Below are positions 12,118 through 23,241 of a DNA stretch of 64,000 nt, one piece after another (the stretch's first letter is position 1; every line of letters starts with the position of its first letter). The translations under genes and the position numbers were made by a program. The notes beneath the pieces were generated by a model that did no database searches, was not told the DNA's origin, and saw only the letters and a list, made by a program, of their open reading frames with translations. Where the stretch lies: the NCBI GenBank assembly GCA_037954665.1, contig JBBMOL010000096.1, positions 2,666,001 through 2,730,000 of the forward strand, read 5' to 3'. This stretch comes from Laguncularia racemosa. Lineage: Eukaryota; Streptophyta; Magnoliopsida; Myrtales; Combretaceae.

Positions 12118-12605
12118 TGTTCGCTGGTAGGAGATCTGGGTAAAGTAAAAATGAAAGCATATATATAAGAAGAAAAATAGACTGTAATTGAATTGATAGA
12201 GTCTCAAAAATTTGTTCAATAACTATTCTCTACTTTTGAGCTAACCTAGAGCTATTGATAGGATAACAAAACCAATTGTTTAGAGTCGGATGCTGGTTGG
12301 ACGTGCGGGGGGTTGGTTTCCCTTTGCTGGCGTCACCTTCATTTATTCGAAGCTCTTGAACGATATTTGCCTTTCGGAAAGATTGTTGGAGAGGTGGAAT
12401 GCACATCTAGGTGTCGATTTTTCTTGCTTGTGCTTCTTCTTCGGCTGTAGGAACGTACTCAATGATGGTCTTATTGCGGTTGTCGCTGTTGTTGCCACTG
12501 TTTGCCATTCTTGTTCTTGAACGTGTGAAAATTGGGCTTCTGGGAGGGTTCGGTTATTTGGGAGCTATTTTGATGCCTGGCGCACATTTTTTCTTTTTAG
12601 TATGA
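12118..12605 (-). pseudogene. E1 gag N-terminus fused to post-protease linker by deletion
   Basis: The start (IKIAPK, then RSRTRMANSG.NSDNRNK) matches the E4 gag N-terminus at 37113-37215. The sequence then jumps, near 12456-12470, to YVPTAEEEAQAR, which in E4 lies at about 39942, past the protease. About 2.7 kb of gag and protease is therefore missing. The frame ends at a TAG after NSSRLAQK that is shared with E4. A smaller deletion of about 27 bases follows EEAQAR. Confidence 0.8.
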
Positions 12606-12769
12606 TGTATGCAAATGTGATGCATGTGCCACACGGATGCTAAAAATAAAAGGGTTGACAATTGATTGACGATGTAATATTGAAACTTTACTTTTATTAA
12701 TATTGAATAATTTTTGGAGTTTGACATTCAAACAAATAAAAGATTACAATGATAATCTATTTCCTAGCT

Positions 12770-13102
12770 CTCTTGGTCTTCTATTGTGGAGACTCAGGCT
12801 TCCCGTTGATGACGACTTCTAATTCTTCAACCCTGGCTTTAGTCTTGAGTGGGAGTGATCTCGCGTGGCCCAATGAAGAAAGTCGCGGGCTCTATTTCTC
12901 ATAGGTGGAGCATAGTCCGTACCAAAGGCAAATTCACCTCTATCTTTGTTAGTGAGAGGATGGGCCCTATCTTTTGTTGGATGACAACCTGCTCCTCTGG
13001 ATTGTACAAGGTAAACCAGTGGTCCAGTACCAACTTTGGGTCCAAAGGTTTGTACACCCGAATCTCTTTGCGGAGGAGATGGTCGACCGCGGTGCTAGCC
13101 AT
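12770..13102 (-). pseudogene. E1 ORF1 remnant (N- and C-terminal ends only)
   Basis: The start MASTAVDHLLRKE at 13102 matches E4 ORF1 at 35412. The frame runs through LVLDHWFTLYNPEE and LSLTKIEVNLPLVR to REITPT, then a deletion near 12846-12854 joins it to the ORF1 C-terminus (VEELEVVINGKPE). About 1.2 kb is absent relative to E4. The ORF1 product of Tat/Ogre elements has no established function. Confidence 0.8.
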
Positions 13103-14790
13103 CTATTACAACAAGAAATTTTCCTAATTACAACCAGAAATATAACATTACAGGGAAATCGATCTGAACTCCATTTGAATAAAACAACAAATATTACATC
13201 ATCGACAATTGTCAACCCATGATGTTATGTATGCAAATAGGTTGGTTCTAACTGGTCCCCAAGCTCTATGGCCTCCCACATTCTCGGAGAAATGGATCTC
13301 AAGCCATATCGAAGCATTGGGTAGGGTAGCCTAATCGGTCCCGAATGGTGATCAACTCACTTCGCCCGAAACCTACACAATGGCTCCCCGTCTTAGGGTT
13401 CTAGGACGGTCCGGGTTCAACTGCATCTATTCACACGAACACATGCATGCATGCAGACACCATAGTAAAGAAAGCTAAACCTAGCTAATCCTTGAAAAGT
13501 TAGCAACAGGATAATAATTGAAAGACATTTCTTTAAGAGAACAATTCGAAGAGATTCAGGTGGCTAGCTTACTGGCATAGGTCCCCAGCGGAGTCGCCAT
13601 CCTATCGAGTCTAATTTTGAATTTTCCCATTCTTAATCCGATCTAGACTAGACCCTATGCTCATCTAATATAGATCATCGACTTGAGTTAGGAACTTCGT
13701 TCAATTTTGGAGTCGCCACCCAACTGTTGTTGAGAAATATTGAATTAAGACTAAAGGAGCGGATTAGTCTTAATTTGGACCACTAGTCGTCGTGATTTCC
13801 TTTTCTCGTTTTTGGTGAAAAGAGGAAAAGGAAAACCAAAGTTTCTAAGTTTAGAGGCTAACCTATTAAAACCTTACGGTTACCACCTAATCTCCTAAAA
13901 TTATCTCTATCTAGAAATGTCTTTTATTTTGTTTCTGTTGCCTTTTATTGTGTTTTTGAATGATTTATTTTAAAAATGATTTTTTTCATTTCATTTTATG
14001 GGTTGACCCAAATGGGTGCCTACGTACCTGCTATTCAGGATCAAATAAGCCGTAGTTCGCTTTTCCTGAAAATATTTAGTAGGTTTGTGGATTTTAATTT
14101 TTTTTAAATCTCTTTTGATTTATGTTTTTACCATTTTTGGGATTTTTCTAAAAAAATCTAAACCTAAGCTTAATAATTTGATTTTTTGAAAATAATTTTT
14201 GGGAAAAACATCAATTTTGGATTTATTTGCAGAAAATGATTTTTCTAAGTGCTAAAACTCATTTTTATAATTGTTTTGAATTTTTATGATTTTCTTTGTA
14301 ATTTTTATGATTTTTTAATCATTTTTATGATTTTTTATGATTTTTATGATTTTTTATCATTTTTTCGATTTTTCCTTATTCTTCTACAATTTTTATAATT
14401 TTTATGAGTTTTCATGATTTTTATAGTTTTTTTATTATTTTTTATGATGTTTACTAATTTTTCATAATTTTTGTGCATTTCTGTTAAAAATTTTATCCTA
14501 AGTTATTATCTATCCTATTTTAAAACCTAAAGTTTTATTATTATTTTCCTAATATTTTTATTATTATTCTCTAAATTTTTATTATTTATTTTATTTTATT
14601 TTTAAATTATTAAATCTTAAAAAAAAATCTAATTTCTAACATTTTCCTATTTATGAAAATATAAATAAAACATAAATAAATAAATAAATAAATAAATAAA
14701 AATTAATAAATAACTAACAAAATAATAAATCAAATAAAAACAAATAAAATAAATAAAAAAATTCGAAAAAATCCAGAAAATCCGACTTAC
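13103..14790 (-). other. Candidate 5' leader intron of E1
   Basis: In element orientation, CAG/GTAAGT lies in the 5' LTR (14785-14793) and TTGTAATAG lies directly before the ORF1 ATG at 13102. Both sites are conserved in E4. Splicing would remove part of U5 and the PBS, giving a subgenomic mRNA that starts at ORF1. This is inference from site sequence only. Confidence 0.35.
13582..13599 (-). other. E1 primer-binding site, tRNA-Arg-like
   Basis: On the minus strand the site reads TGGCGACTCCGCTGGGGA, three bases inside the 5' LTR. It is nearly complementary to the 3' end of plant tRNA-Arg(ACG) as recalled, and this PBS type is known from Ogre/Tat elements. Confidence 0.75.
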
Positions 14791-15079
14791 CTGGATCTGG
14801 GTCGGTACGCGGGTCGGGTCGGATTGGTCGAACACAGCGGTGGGGAGTGCTCGTTGACGGTGTTCCGGCGGCCTTTTGCAGCGGGTGAGGTATCGAATCC
14901 TAGGTTATCGAGGGTGAGGAATCCAATGGTGGTGGTGGTTTGCTCTAGAAACGCCTCCTGGTGGTTGCTTAGCTCCTGATCGGCGGTCGCGGCTTCGATT
15001 TCCTCCGGTGGTCTTCGATTCACTCTTCTCTCACTTTCTCTCGCTTTTGATCTGTCCTTTGGCTTCCTCCCCTCCTCCT

Positions 15080-15089
15080 CTATTTATAG
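15080..15089 (-). promoter_or_regulatory. TATA box, E1 5' LTR
   Basis: The minus strand reads CTATAAATAG followed by AGGAGGAGG, identical to the copy in the 3' LTR. This is the promoter that would drive the element's genomic RNA. Confidence 0.7.
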
Positions 15090-15421
15090 GTGCTTGCAAA
15101 CTCCTTCGGATAAGCTCAAATCCGGCGATTTAGATAAACCCATATTTTTCCGTTTTTTAGATTTGGTTTTATCCCGGCGATTTGATGTTGATCTCTTGTT
15201 TTTCTTTGATTTATCTGATAGATTTGGCTTTATCTTAACAGCAATCCAAAAGATTTGAGGAAAAATGGTCGATTCTGCCTTCGTCGGACCTGCTCCAGCT
15301 TCCTCTCGCGTCCGTTCGGGTGAAGAAGACAATTACGCGCGACACGCGTGACTTCCCTCGACCAATCACACGCTGCCACGTGGCAGCTCCAGGCGAAAGG
15401 CGAAAAAAATTGCACAGAGTG

Positions 15422-15504
15422 CTCGGGGGGAAGATTCGAACTCACGACCTTAGACCCTCCACACGTTCCCTGGCACACACATGAGCCAGTTGAGCTGACC
15501 CAAT
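15422..15504 (-). other. tRNA-like module in E1 5' LTR
   Basis: The B box GTTCGAATC (15433-15441, minus strand) is perfect. The A box (15486-15497) reads CAGCTCAACTGG, with two departures from consensus. The 44-base spacing is kept. Confidence 0.55.
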
Positions 15505-15847
15505 TTCCTGATTTTCTTTACTTCACAAATTGCATATATACAATGTGATTTTTTTATTTTTTTGTATTTTTTGAAATTTCTAAAATTTGTAAAAATTATT
15601 TATCCCTTATTATTGCCATTTCTGAAATCATTTCTCAAAATTGATGTGTTTTCCTATTTTTTTTTATTTTTTGAATATTTTTCCTATTTTCGCTAAATTA
15701 GAGAAAAATTGGAAAAAATTAGAAAAATTTGAAAATTGATTATTATTTACTCCTAGGGCAAAAATGGGGTGTTTACAGTCATTTTGGGTTCTTTTGGGTA
15801 GATAATAAGAATATTAATTAATGCAAACCCAAAATGACAATAAAGCT

Positions 15848-15912
15848 TAGTGCAACTAGTTAGGGCATTGATTTATGTACATGGGAGAATAGGTTGGTTA
15901 AAAGTTTAAATT
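15848..15912 (+). other. Degenerate tRNA-like A/B-box module in the relic LTR
   Basis: TAGTGCAACTAG (15848-15859) resembles a Pol III A box and GTTTAAATT (15904-15912) resembles a B box. Exactly 44 bases separate them, the same as in the LTRs of E1 and E4. Every departure from the two consensus sequences is a C-to-T or G-to-A change, as expected from decay of methylated DNA. It is not a functional tRNA gene. Confidence 0.45.
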
Positions 15913-16469
15913 TGCTTAAGTGCGCTAGCTGCCCAATTTTTTTTCTTACAAATCCCATGTGTCGCACTCCTATTAGCTAAGCATTATTACTGTACATCTT
16001 CTCCTTCCTTACCTCATTTGATTATGCATAGTTTAGGTAAGTCATAGGTAGTTGTTTTTTTTTTTATCTAAGTTTGCCCTTTTTTGCTTGTTTTTCATCA
16101 AATAAAATGCATTGATTTTATAGTAGATGTGGGATACAAGCTAAATGCCATCAAAAGTGCATCAAATAGTTAAGAAAACTAGATTAAATTTTCTTGTAAA
16201 AATAAAAAAAAATAATAAGATATACAAAATATTTCAAAATTTCCAAAGTGAATTAATCCGCATTTTTGTCTAGATTCCTTGTATATTTTGTTACAATCAC
16301 ATCAAACAAAGCTTGCATAACACATCTAAATCTTTAATTATTCTTGATAATTATTCAAATCCCATTAATTACGGTTGAAAAATCATATAAAAACAAAAAT
16401 ACCCATATTCATCAAGACAGGATCTTTCTTGCATCTAAGACTTCCTTATTTAAAATTGAGGTTTTAACA

Positions 16470-16479
16470 CTATAAATAG
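16470..16479 (+). promoter_or_regulatory. TATA box of the relic Tat LTR
   Basis: CTATAAATAG, followed by GGAC and then a pyrimidine-rich CTCTCTCTC stretch typical of a plant 5' leader. The same decamer serves as the TATA box in both LTRs of E1. Confidence 0.6.
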
Positions 16480-17555
16480 GGACTCTTGGGATTAATTCAT
16501 GGAGGTTTTCCCATCCCATAAGTGCTCAATCACTTGAATTCCTTACTCTCTCTCCTTAGATCACACACAATACAACACCAACTCTCTCTCTTCGATTCTC
16601 TCAAACATGAGAAACTCGAAGCAAACCAAAGCCACTAAGTGACTCTCCATACCTAATGAATCAAATGCCAACCATCATGTTCATCCAATAAATCTCGAAT
16701 TGTTCCAATTTAATTAAATGTCAAAGTTAGGGTTTAAGCTTTACCATGCTATTGTTCAACCAAACTGGCTACCACAAGCCACAATTCTTACGACATTAGG
16801 TTAGGGCTTTGCTTGCCCATCTTAAGAGGAGTCCTTTCGGCCACCCATCACCTGCTACCATTGATTGGAGCATTGCTAATTGTTGACCGCTATTTAAGCA
16901 CATGAAGGAAAGGAAGTTTTTTTTTTCTTTCTTTCCTCTTTTTATATTTTTTTTCACTTATTAATATGTTATATATATAATGTATGTTTTGGGCTATGTC
17001 ATGTAGTGTAATATTATTACTACTATTCTTCTTAATGCCATGCATTTAGACATTACATGTTACACGTCAATATTGCATGAAAAGAACAAGAAAATAAAAA
17101 ATAAAAATCTTTACAAGAACAAATAGGATTCCAAATTTTTATATTTTTACATTATTTAATATATAAATTCTAATATTTCTTCTTTTGTGATTTGGGTTCT
17201 TCACAAGGAGTAATGTTTTGTTTTTAGGTCATTTTCTATCAATTTTTTTTTCTTTTCTTTTTAGAAAAAAATAAATAAATCCTTCTACCCAAAAATCCCT
17301 TTTAAGAAGATTCTCTACTAAATGAAAATTTTTATCATATAGGAATATGTTTTCACAAATAAAATCTATTAATGGCCTTTTTTCTTAAAATTTAGGATAT
17401 TTTCTCATAGTATTTGAACAAAGGGAAAAAAATTATGGTTTAGGTTTTCTTTAAAAAAAAATGGTTAATGATTTAAAGTTGATGAGTTGATGCCTTTTCG
17501 AAAATAAAATTGATCAACAAAGTAAAGTTTTGTACAAAGGGAACTATGGTGGTTT

Positions 17556-20500
17556 TGTAACTCCCTAAAATTTTATTTAACAAAAACTTTATTGAATAAG
17601 CTATAATAAGAAGATACATTTAAAATATAACTCTAAATAAACTCAATATTAGTCTAAAATTAGAAATAACTCGATATATCATAAGTTGACCTAAGTCAAC
17701 TTAATTAGAGTAAAAGTCAAGAAAAGTCAACTAACTCAACCTAACTTATTAACTTAAGTCTTTAATTTGACACCTTTGGGAAGACTTAAGTAAACTTGAT
17801 GCATTTAAAATTAAGACTTGATATAAATTAGGATAGACTTAAAAGATAAGACATCGTAGATTTATAAGATACTCCTTTTCTATAAAACTAATGGATTTAA
17901 CTTATTAAACTTTCAATCAGAAACCATCAATTTCACCCAAGGTTACTAAACTCCTTATTTGCGAATTCAGTTTTCACCCTAAGCTTTTGCCTAGCAAACC
18001 AAACTCGAATTTGATCAAAATTCATATACATGATTAGTACTTAACCCTGAGTATTTTCTAGGATATTGAATTTAGAAACTTGAACACGGTTACCTAAAGT
18101 CCACTCTAACTTAACCAAAGTCAACTTTCGATGAGTAATTAGACAATTCAAGAAAAGAAGTGTTTACTTGAATCATATCCTTCCTCAATCTAACCTATCT
18201 TATCCTAATCATAAGGATTAATATCTTAGAACATAGATCAATAAAAATAAACACAAATTAATAACAAACCCAATTATAAAACCAAATCAAAATCAAAAGT
18301 CCTTTAAACTTTGCCATAAAACCTTTGAAGTGGTTAAACTTGAAACCACTCCCAAATATTAATCTATTTTAACCAAATTTTCCTTAATTCAATATTACAT
18401 TTTTAATTACACAATAACATATAAAATATCAGAAAATCTAGATAAAACAAACACAAATTATATCTTATCTTAATCATAAGGATTAATATCTTATAACATA
18501 GATCAGCAAAAATAAACATAAATTAATAACAAAACCAATTATAAAACTAAATCAAAATCGAAAGTCCTTTAAACTTTACCATAAAACCTTCTAAGTGGTT
18601 AATCTTGAAACCACTCCCAAATCTTAATCTATTTTAACCAAAATTTCCCTAATTAAATATTACATTTTTAATTACTCAATAACATACAAAATATCAAAAA
18701 ATCTAGATAAAACTCCACCAGCTGCACCTCTTTCCCTAAGTCGCCACCACATGGGACAAGCTTCCACCTCAAGCTTTGAAAATTCAACTCCTATCTTATC
18801 TTATCGAGTATAAATTTATTACACATGATCTTATCTCAATCCAACTCTATTTTATCTTGTTTAACCTAAGAAAAAGACCTAAAACTAATTTGATAATAGG
18901 CACATGGCAACGAGGTCTAAGTGGATGCACTAAACATGTATTTTTTCCAATTTTTGCAAAGGTTTACTTACCCTAATCTATCTTATCCTATTCTTATTAA
19001 ATCTTACCCAAACTTTACCCTATTACACCTTAAATATACCTTGTTTACCTAGTAAAAGGACGAGGAAATTTTCAAAAAATTGAGCCCCCTAAAACATATT
19101 AGAATCCCCTTTTTCATGTAGACATCTTCATGTAAGTCCATCTAGTTTGTCACTATCCAATTTACCCCTTCTTATCTTAATTTGATTTAATCTAAACTAC
19201 CCTAAATTAACTTGATTAAAATGGGATAAAGACCTAGAAATATCATGAAAAAATTGGAGTTTTAAAGTCTTATAAAAGGAAAATTACATGTAAATCTCAT
19301 CTCCAAAACTACCTTGTTACTTAACCTTATTTCATCTCATGTTTGAGGCCATCTTACTTAATCTTAACCTAATTAAAATTAACCCAAAATTTATCATGAT
19401 TAAGCTAAGAAAATAAACTTCAAATAAACAAAGTAGCCTAAGAAACTACTTAGAAGTACCAAATACCCCCTTCCATTGACTATGTCAACACCATGTGATT
19501 TTATCCATATATCCTTATCAACCTTGTCTTATCTTATGCAATCACTACCCTAACTTATCCTATAAGATATTAGGCTAATTATAACCCTAAAAACTACCCA
19601 ATCTTTTCCCATGAGGAGTGAAAAAATCAAAGCTCAAATTAATTTACAAAACAACAAAACTTGACTAGTATAAAAAGGAAGGTAAAAAGCAAATTTACCC
19701 TTATAAACAACCCCACATTTACACACCACCTTACTGCCTTTCCCACTGAATTTTCTTCCACTAAATTTCTACCAAATACACCTCATACTCCCCTAAAAAT
19801 TCAAGAAGTTTCACCCAAAGTTAACCCCACTTGTATCTCTAAAGTCAATCATAGTTTTAGAGCATCAACTCCTTAATCTATGGTCAACAACTTCCAAGAA
19901 GATTGAGCCATCTTTAGACTATCTTAAAGAAGTTACTAAACTAACTTATTTTCTATATTTTAGGGCCTCTATTTTAGGTATCCAAGGGGTTTTCATCATA
20001 TTAAGGTAATCCTAATTAACCCAATTCATTTTCATAGCATACTCATGATGTACTTACATTAACATCACTTATATGTAATAGTTGTAGATTCCACCCATAA
20101 TTCCACATCAAACAAACTTTATCCTTGTAAGATTATCCTATTTCTTTTTCATTTAGAGTATTTTTTTTTTTAGTATTTAGACATATTTCAAATCCCTAAT
20201 AAATACAAAAGTGTAAAGAAAAGATGTTAAGACCTTATTTTAAAGCCTTGAAGACTTATGACCATTTATGACTATCCATGACCTATTGAATATCTATGGA
20301 AATTTGTGACATATATTCATGGAAATATTCTTGACATATACATTAGACACATATTTGCCTTATTATGGCAAGGATAGGACTTTACCCAAATAAGGACCTA
20401 AGCGTAGACCTTGGCAGTTGATCGATTCTTAAATGAATGACTTAAAATTAAAAGACTTTAATAAACAATGAGGTTAGCAACGGGATGCTAGAATAGTTTA

Positions 20501-21755
20501 TCTTAAACATAGTTATTTCTTATATGTATAAATATTTCTCCATATTTATATAGGCTTTTCAAAAGACTTCCAAGTTTTACTCAAGAATTATTACGATCCT
20601 TGAAAAGAATGGTAAGGTGAGTACCAATGATAATTGCTACTTAATTTGAGTTTGTAACTTTAGTAGCACCTAAAGTTGAATATTAATGAACCCATGTGTA
20701 TGCCTAATTTAGTTGAATGTTCGATTGATAAGGCCTAAAGGAAACGAAAGTAAAGTTGCTTGTATTCATGGCTATTCTTTTAGTTAATGGAGTGTCTGCA
20801 AATTGTTTGGCCACCTCCTAACTTAAGTTAAGCATATTGAAATACTTATTTTGAAATGGATCATGCATAGCACCTTCTTGCATATTCATGTATATTCCAT
20901 TACAGTTACATGGGTAATAGATGGGTGTCTTGAGAGAGTATCCTAATTTAACAATACACAAATGACTAGAATATCATCGTGTATTGGTATGAATTGATGT
21001 TCATTATTCTATTTTAGGCACATGCATCTAGAGCTGTGCAGACAAAGAAAACATTATTTTCTTTTGGTTTGTCTTAGGTCCTTACTTAAAAGATCATTCT
21101 TCTATTATAACTATTAATATATAGAGTGTGGCTCTGATTTTGTGTAGTCAAGGATGTCTGCAAGTGTAATGAAATTGGTAGCCTAAACTCTGATGGAATT
21201 TTAAAATGATCCTTAACCTAAGGTCAAAAGAGTGGTATATTAGTCATGAATATCCTTAAACTTTATGTAGTTTCCAATTTACTACATGTAATGATTGGCA
21301 TATGATTGTTCATGCATTCATGCATTAAAATGTGAACTTGCTTGTTTTGCATGAAAGGTAGTTTTAAGCTAGGATCTCACTAGGCTTTTATAGCTTACAC
21401 CCCCATAGTTTACATTTTTTTTGCAAGCAGCGCTCTAGTTTTACCCTAGTAGAATCCAACCAATAGTGAGAATTTTCAAGATAAAAATAGATGGGCGAGT
21501 GAAGATGAAGACAACTAGAATATATTTTTTTAATTTTGAATAAACTCTATCTATTATATATGTAGAATTCTATGTTTTACATTAATATATGTTAGCCTTA
21601 ATATTTGTAAAACTATTATCTTTATGGTGAATTCTAAAGTAACAACGCCTTATGTACCATATTAAAGTTTGTGTGTGTTGGAATTTGGCTAATCATGGAC
21701 TTCAGTATAGTGCATGGCTTACTATTACAACTATGGTACCCCCTAGGGCATGACG
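17556..21755 (+). mobile_element. Putative solo LTR, 4.2 kb
   Basis: The sequence begins TGTAACTCCC and ends GGGCATGACG (ancestral CA changed to CG), flanked by GGTTT at 17551-17555 and 21756-21760. Removing it and one GGTTT restores the conserved Tat LTR block GAACTAyGG, TTTGAT, GAATAG, which supports the exact insertion point. Internal features are a 265-bp duplication, a TATA-like stretch near 20545-20565, a donor-like AAGGTGAGT near 20614 and a CTCACTAGGCTTTTATAGCT block (21367-21386) recalled from Tekay/Del-type LTRs. No coding domain is present. The short frames at 18776 and 19661 are unconvincing. Confidence 0.65.
18196..18715 (+). repeat. 265-bp tandem duplication in the solo LTR
   Basis: Two diverged head-to-tail copies, 18196-18460 and 18461-about 18715, each starting TATCTTATCyTAATCATAAG. 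Such duplications enlarge U3 regions of long plant LTRs. Confidence 0.8.
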
Positions 21756-22390
21756 GGTTTGATTTTGAATAGTGGATACATGATACCTACAGGGTGACCA
21801 TAGAAAAGATAAAAAATTATTTTCCTAAAAACCAAAAAAATAAAAAGCATCCTATTTTGAATCTTTTGAATTGATGCATTTTTAGTTTATTTAAATCATT
21901 TTGAATACTAATAAACTTTTTGATTTTGCAGAAAAAATAAAAGATCTTTCTAGTTATTTAATCTTGCCATTTACTTTCCTTTTGTTTTAAGCATATATTG
22001 TCTATATTTCATAATTGCCCTTTTATTTTATAAAAGAGGAAAGGGATAGAGAATATTAATAAAAGCCTCTTTTTCAAAAAATTGAAAATTCTTATGTGGA
22101 AACCGAAAGATTTTTAAAAAATGCCCCCCAACACGTTTTCTTTGGGTTTTTTTTTTTTTTTACAAAAGACATTTTTTTCATAAAAAGGGTTTTGATGTAG
22201 ATTAGTGGTTGATATTAAGCATAATCCATCCATTTGACCTTAATTCCCTAATTTTTCCTAACTTTGGTGAGGTGGCAGCTCAAATTTGAAAAGTGCTTCT
22301 TCTAAGATTTTTTCTTAATAAAAATTTGATCTTTCCTTAATTTCTATCAAATGACTTACACTGAGTGGGCTAGACTTAATGTAAGTGAAA

Positions 22391-22393
<3 letters not shown>

Positions 22394-22429
<36 letters not shown>
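22394..22429 (+). repeat. 36-base G homopolymer
   Basis: An uninterrupted run of 36 G on the plus strand, within the last 60 bases of the old Tat LTR. E4 has only short G runs at the aligned place. It could be a real expansion, a G-quadruplex former, or a sequencing or assembly artefact. Confidence 0.9.
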
Positions 22430-22430
<1 letters not shown>

Positions 22431-22453
22431 TAAGGAAAAATTCAAACTCGACA

Positions 22454-23241
22454 CCTACAAATTGCATTTAATGAAGCTCACTCTCCTATAACGATTAAGT
22501 TTGTTTAAATGCTTACTACACTTATCCTTGGCCATAAATGGGCCATTGAATTGAGCTAATTAGAGGTGTTGTAAACTTATTCTTACATTTTTTTTTTTAA
22601 TTTCATTGAGCTAGTTTCAATAAGCCCATTTGGATATAGCCATTATGAACTTGAAAGCTGCATTTAATAAACTCACTCTCCTTATAATGGTTAGATTTGT
22701 TTGAATGCTTCTAAATACTTCTGATTAGGTAAATGTGAGGCATTAAATTAAGCTATTTGTAAGTGTTATAACCTTGTTCCTACTTTCTTTAAATTTTTTT
22801 ATCTCATTGTTCTTAATTTAGAAATTGTATTAAGTGAGATATTATAACACAAGAGTGAGCTTTATTTGTGTTGCTAGGCCATTCAACCTTGGGCCTTAAG
22901 GCCCAACTTGGCCAGCCTCTCAATTGCCAAATTAGCATGATTATAGGTAGTTGGGATAAAAATACAAAGTACATCGAATTCTTAAGTTACACTTCACCAT
23001 ATCTTTGTTAAACAAGAGTGTATATCTTTTAAGGAAGATTTACTTGTCATAAATATCTCATAACATCTTCACTATAAAATAGGAGATCACCTCACCAAGG
23101 TAAGGGACCAAATACGTATCACCCACTTTTACTCTCTTGCCATCACTATTCTATTAGTCTTTTTTTACTTAACCATTAGAGTGCAAACACTAGAGATAAT
23201 TTTTCTATCTTGAAGTTTATGTTTGTTCAATCTTATAGGCT
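22454..23241 (+). other. Probable LTR and leader of host element 2
   Basis: Non-coding. GCATTTAATrAA and CTCACTCTCC, with about 50 bases of surrounding homology, occur near 22465 and again near 22660, a diverged direct duplication of about 195 bp. CTATAAAATA at 23071-23080 is a TATA-like box, followed by CTCACCAAGGTAAGG. Some 170 bases further on the gag relic begins. This arrangement suggests an LTR for the element whose gag starts at 23242, but neither LTR end is recognised. Confidence 0.4.

Larger units (their letters stand above)
4706..15777 (-). mobile_element. E1: Tat/Ogre-like LTR retrotransposon with internal deletions
   Basis: The element is 11,072 bp, flanked by a perfect 5-bp target-site duplication GTCAT (4701-4705 and 15778-15782). 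It reads on the minus strand: 5' LTR (13603-15777), PBS (13582-13599), ORF1 remnant, a short gag remnant, RT, RNase H, archaeal-type RNase H, integrase, 87-bp tandem repeats, PPT, 3' LTR (4706-6820). The dual RNase H and tRNA-Arg-like PBS indicate the Tat lineage. Compared with E4, two large deletions removed the middle of ORF1 and nearly all of gag and protease, so the element could not move by itself. In-frame stops disrupt pol as well. It is inserted in the U3 of the old Tat LTR at 3123-22453. Confidence 0.92.
13603..15777 (-). repeat. E1 5' LTR
   Basis: 2,175 bp. In element orientation it begins TGTAAACACC and ends GACTCGATA (CA changed to TA). It is homologous throughout to 4706-6820 and to the E4 LTRs. 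Length differences come mainly from the ATTTTTATGATTTT-type tract (about 14270-14460) and an AAAT microsatellite (about 14660-14760). The many substitutions and indels between the two LTRs indicate an old insertion. Confidence 0.92.
3123..22453 (+). mobile_element. Old Tat-like LTR (about 4.05 kb net), split by E1 and a solo LTR
   Basis: The LTR starts TGTAGACACCCC at 3123, directly after a PPT-like sequence, and ends ACTCGACA at 22453. Both ends match E4 (TGTAAACACCCC and ACTCGACA). Its own sequence is 3123-4705, 15783-17555 and 21761-22453, separated by E1 and by the solo LTR at 17556-21755. Joining the two sides of the solo LTR recreates a U5 block also present in E1 and E4 (GAACTAyGG, then TTTGAT, then GAATAG). 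A TATA box (16470) and a degenerate tRNA-like module (15848) lie where expected in U3. No PBS follows 22453, so this is a 3' or solo LTR. It contains a 36-G homopolymer near its end. Confidence 0.7.

Noticed and set aside
16599..16660. Possible host gene start after the TATA box at 16470 (ATG near 16608)
   Set aside because: The frame closes quickly and the region is explained as R/U5 of the old Tat LTR.
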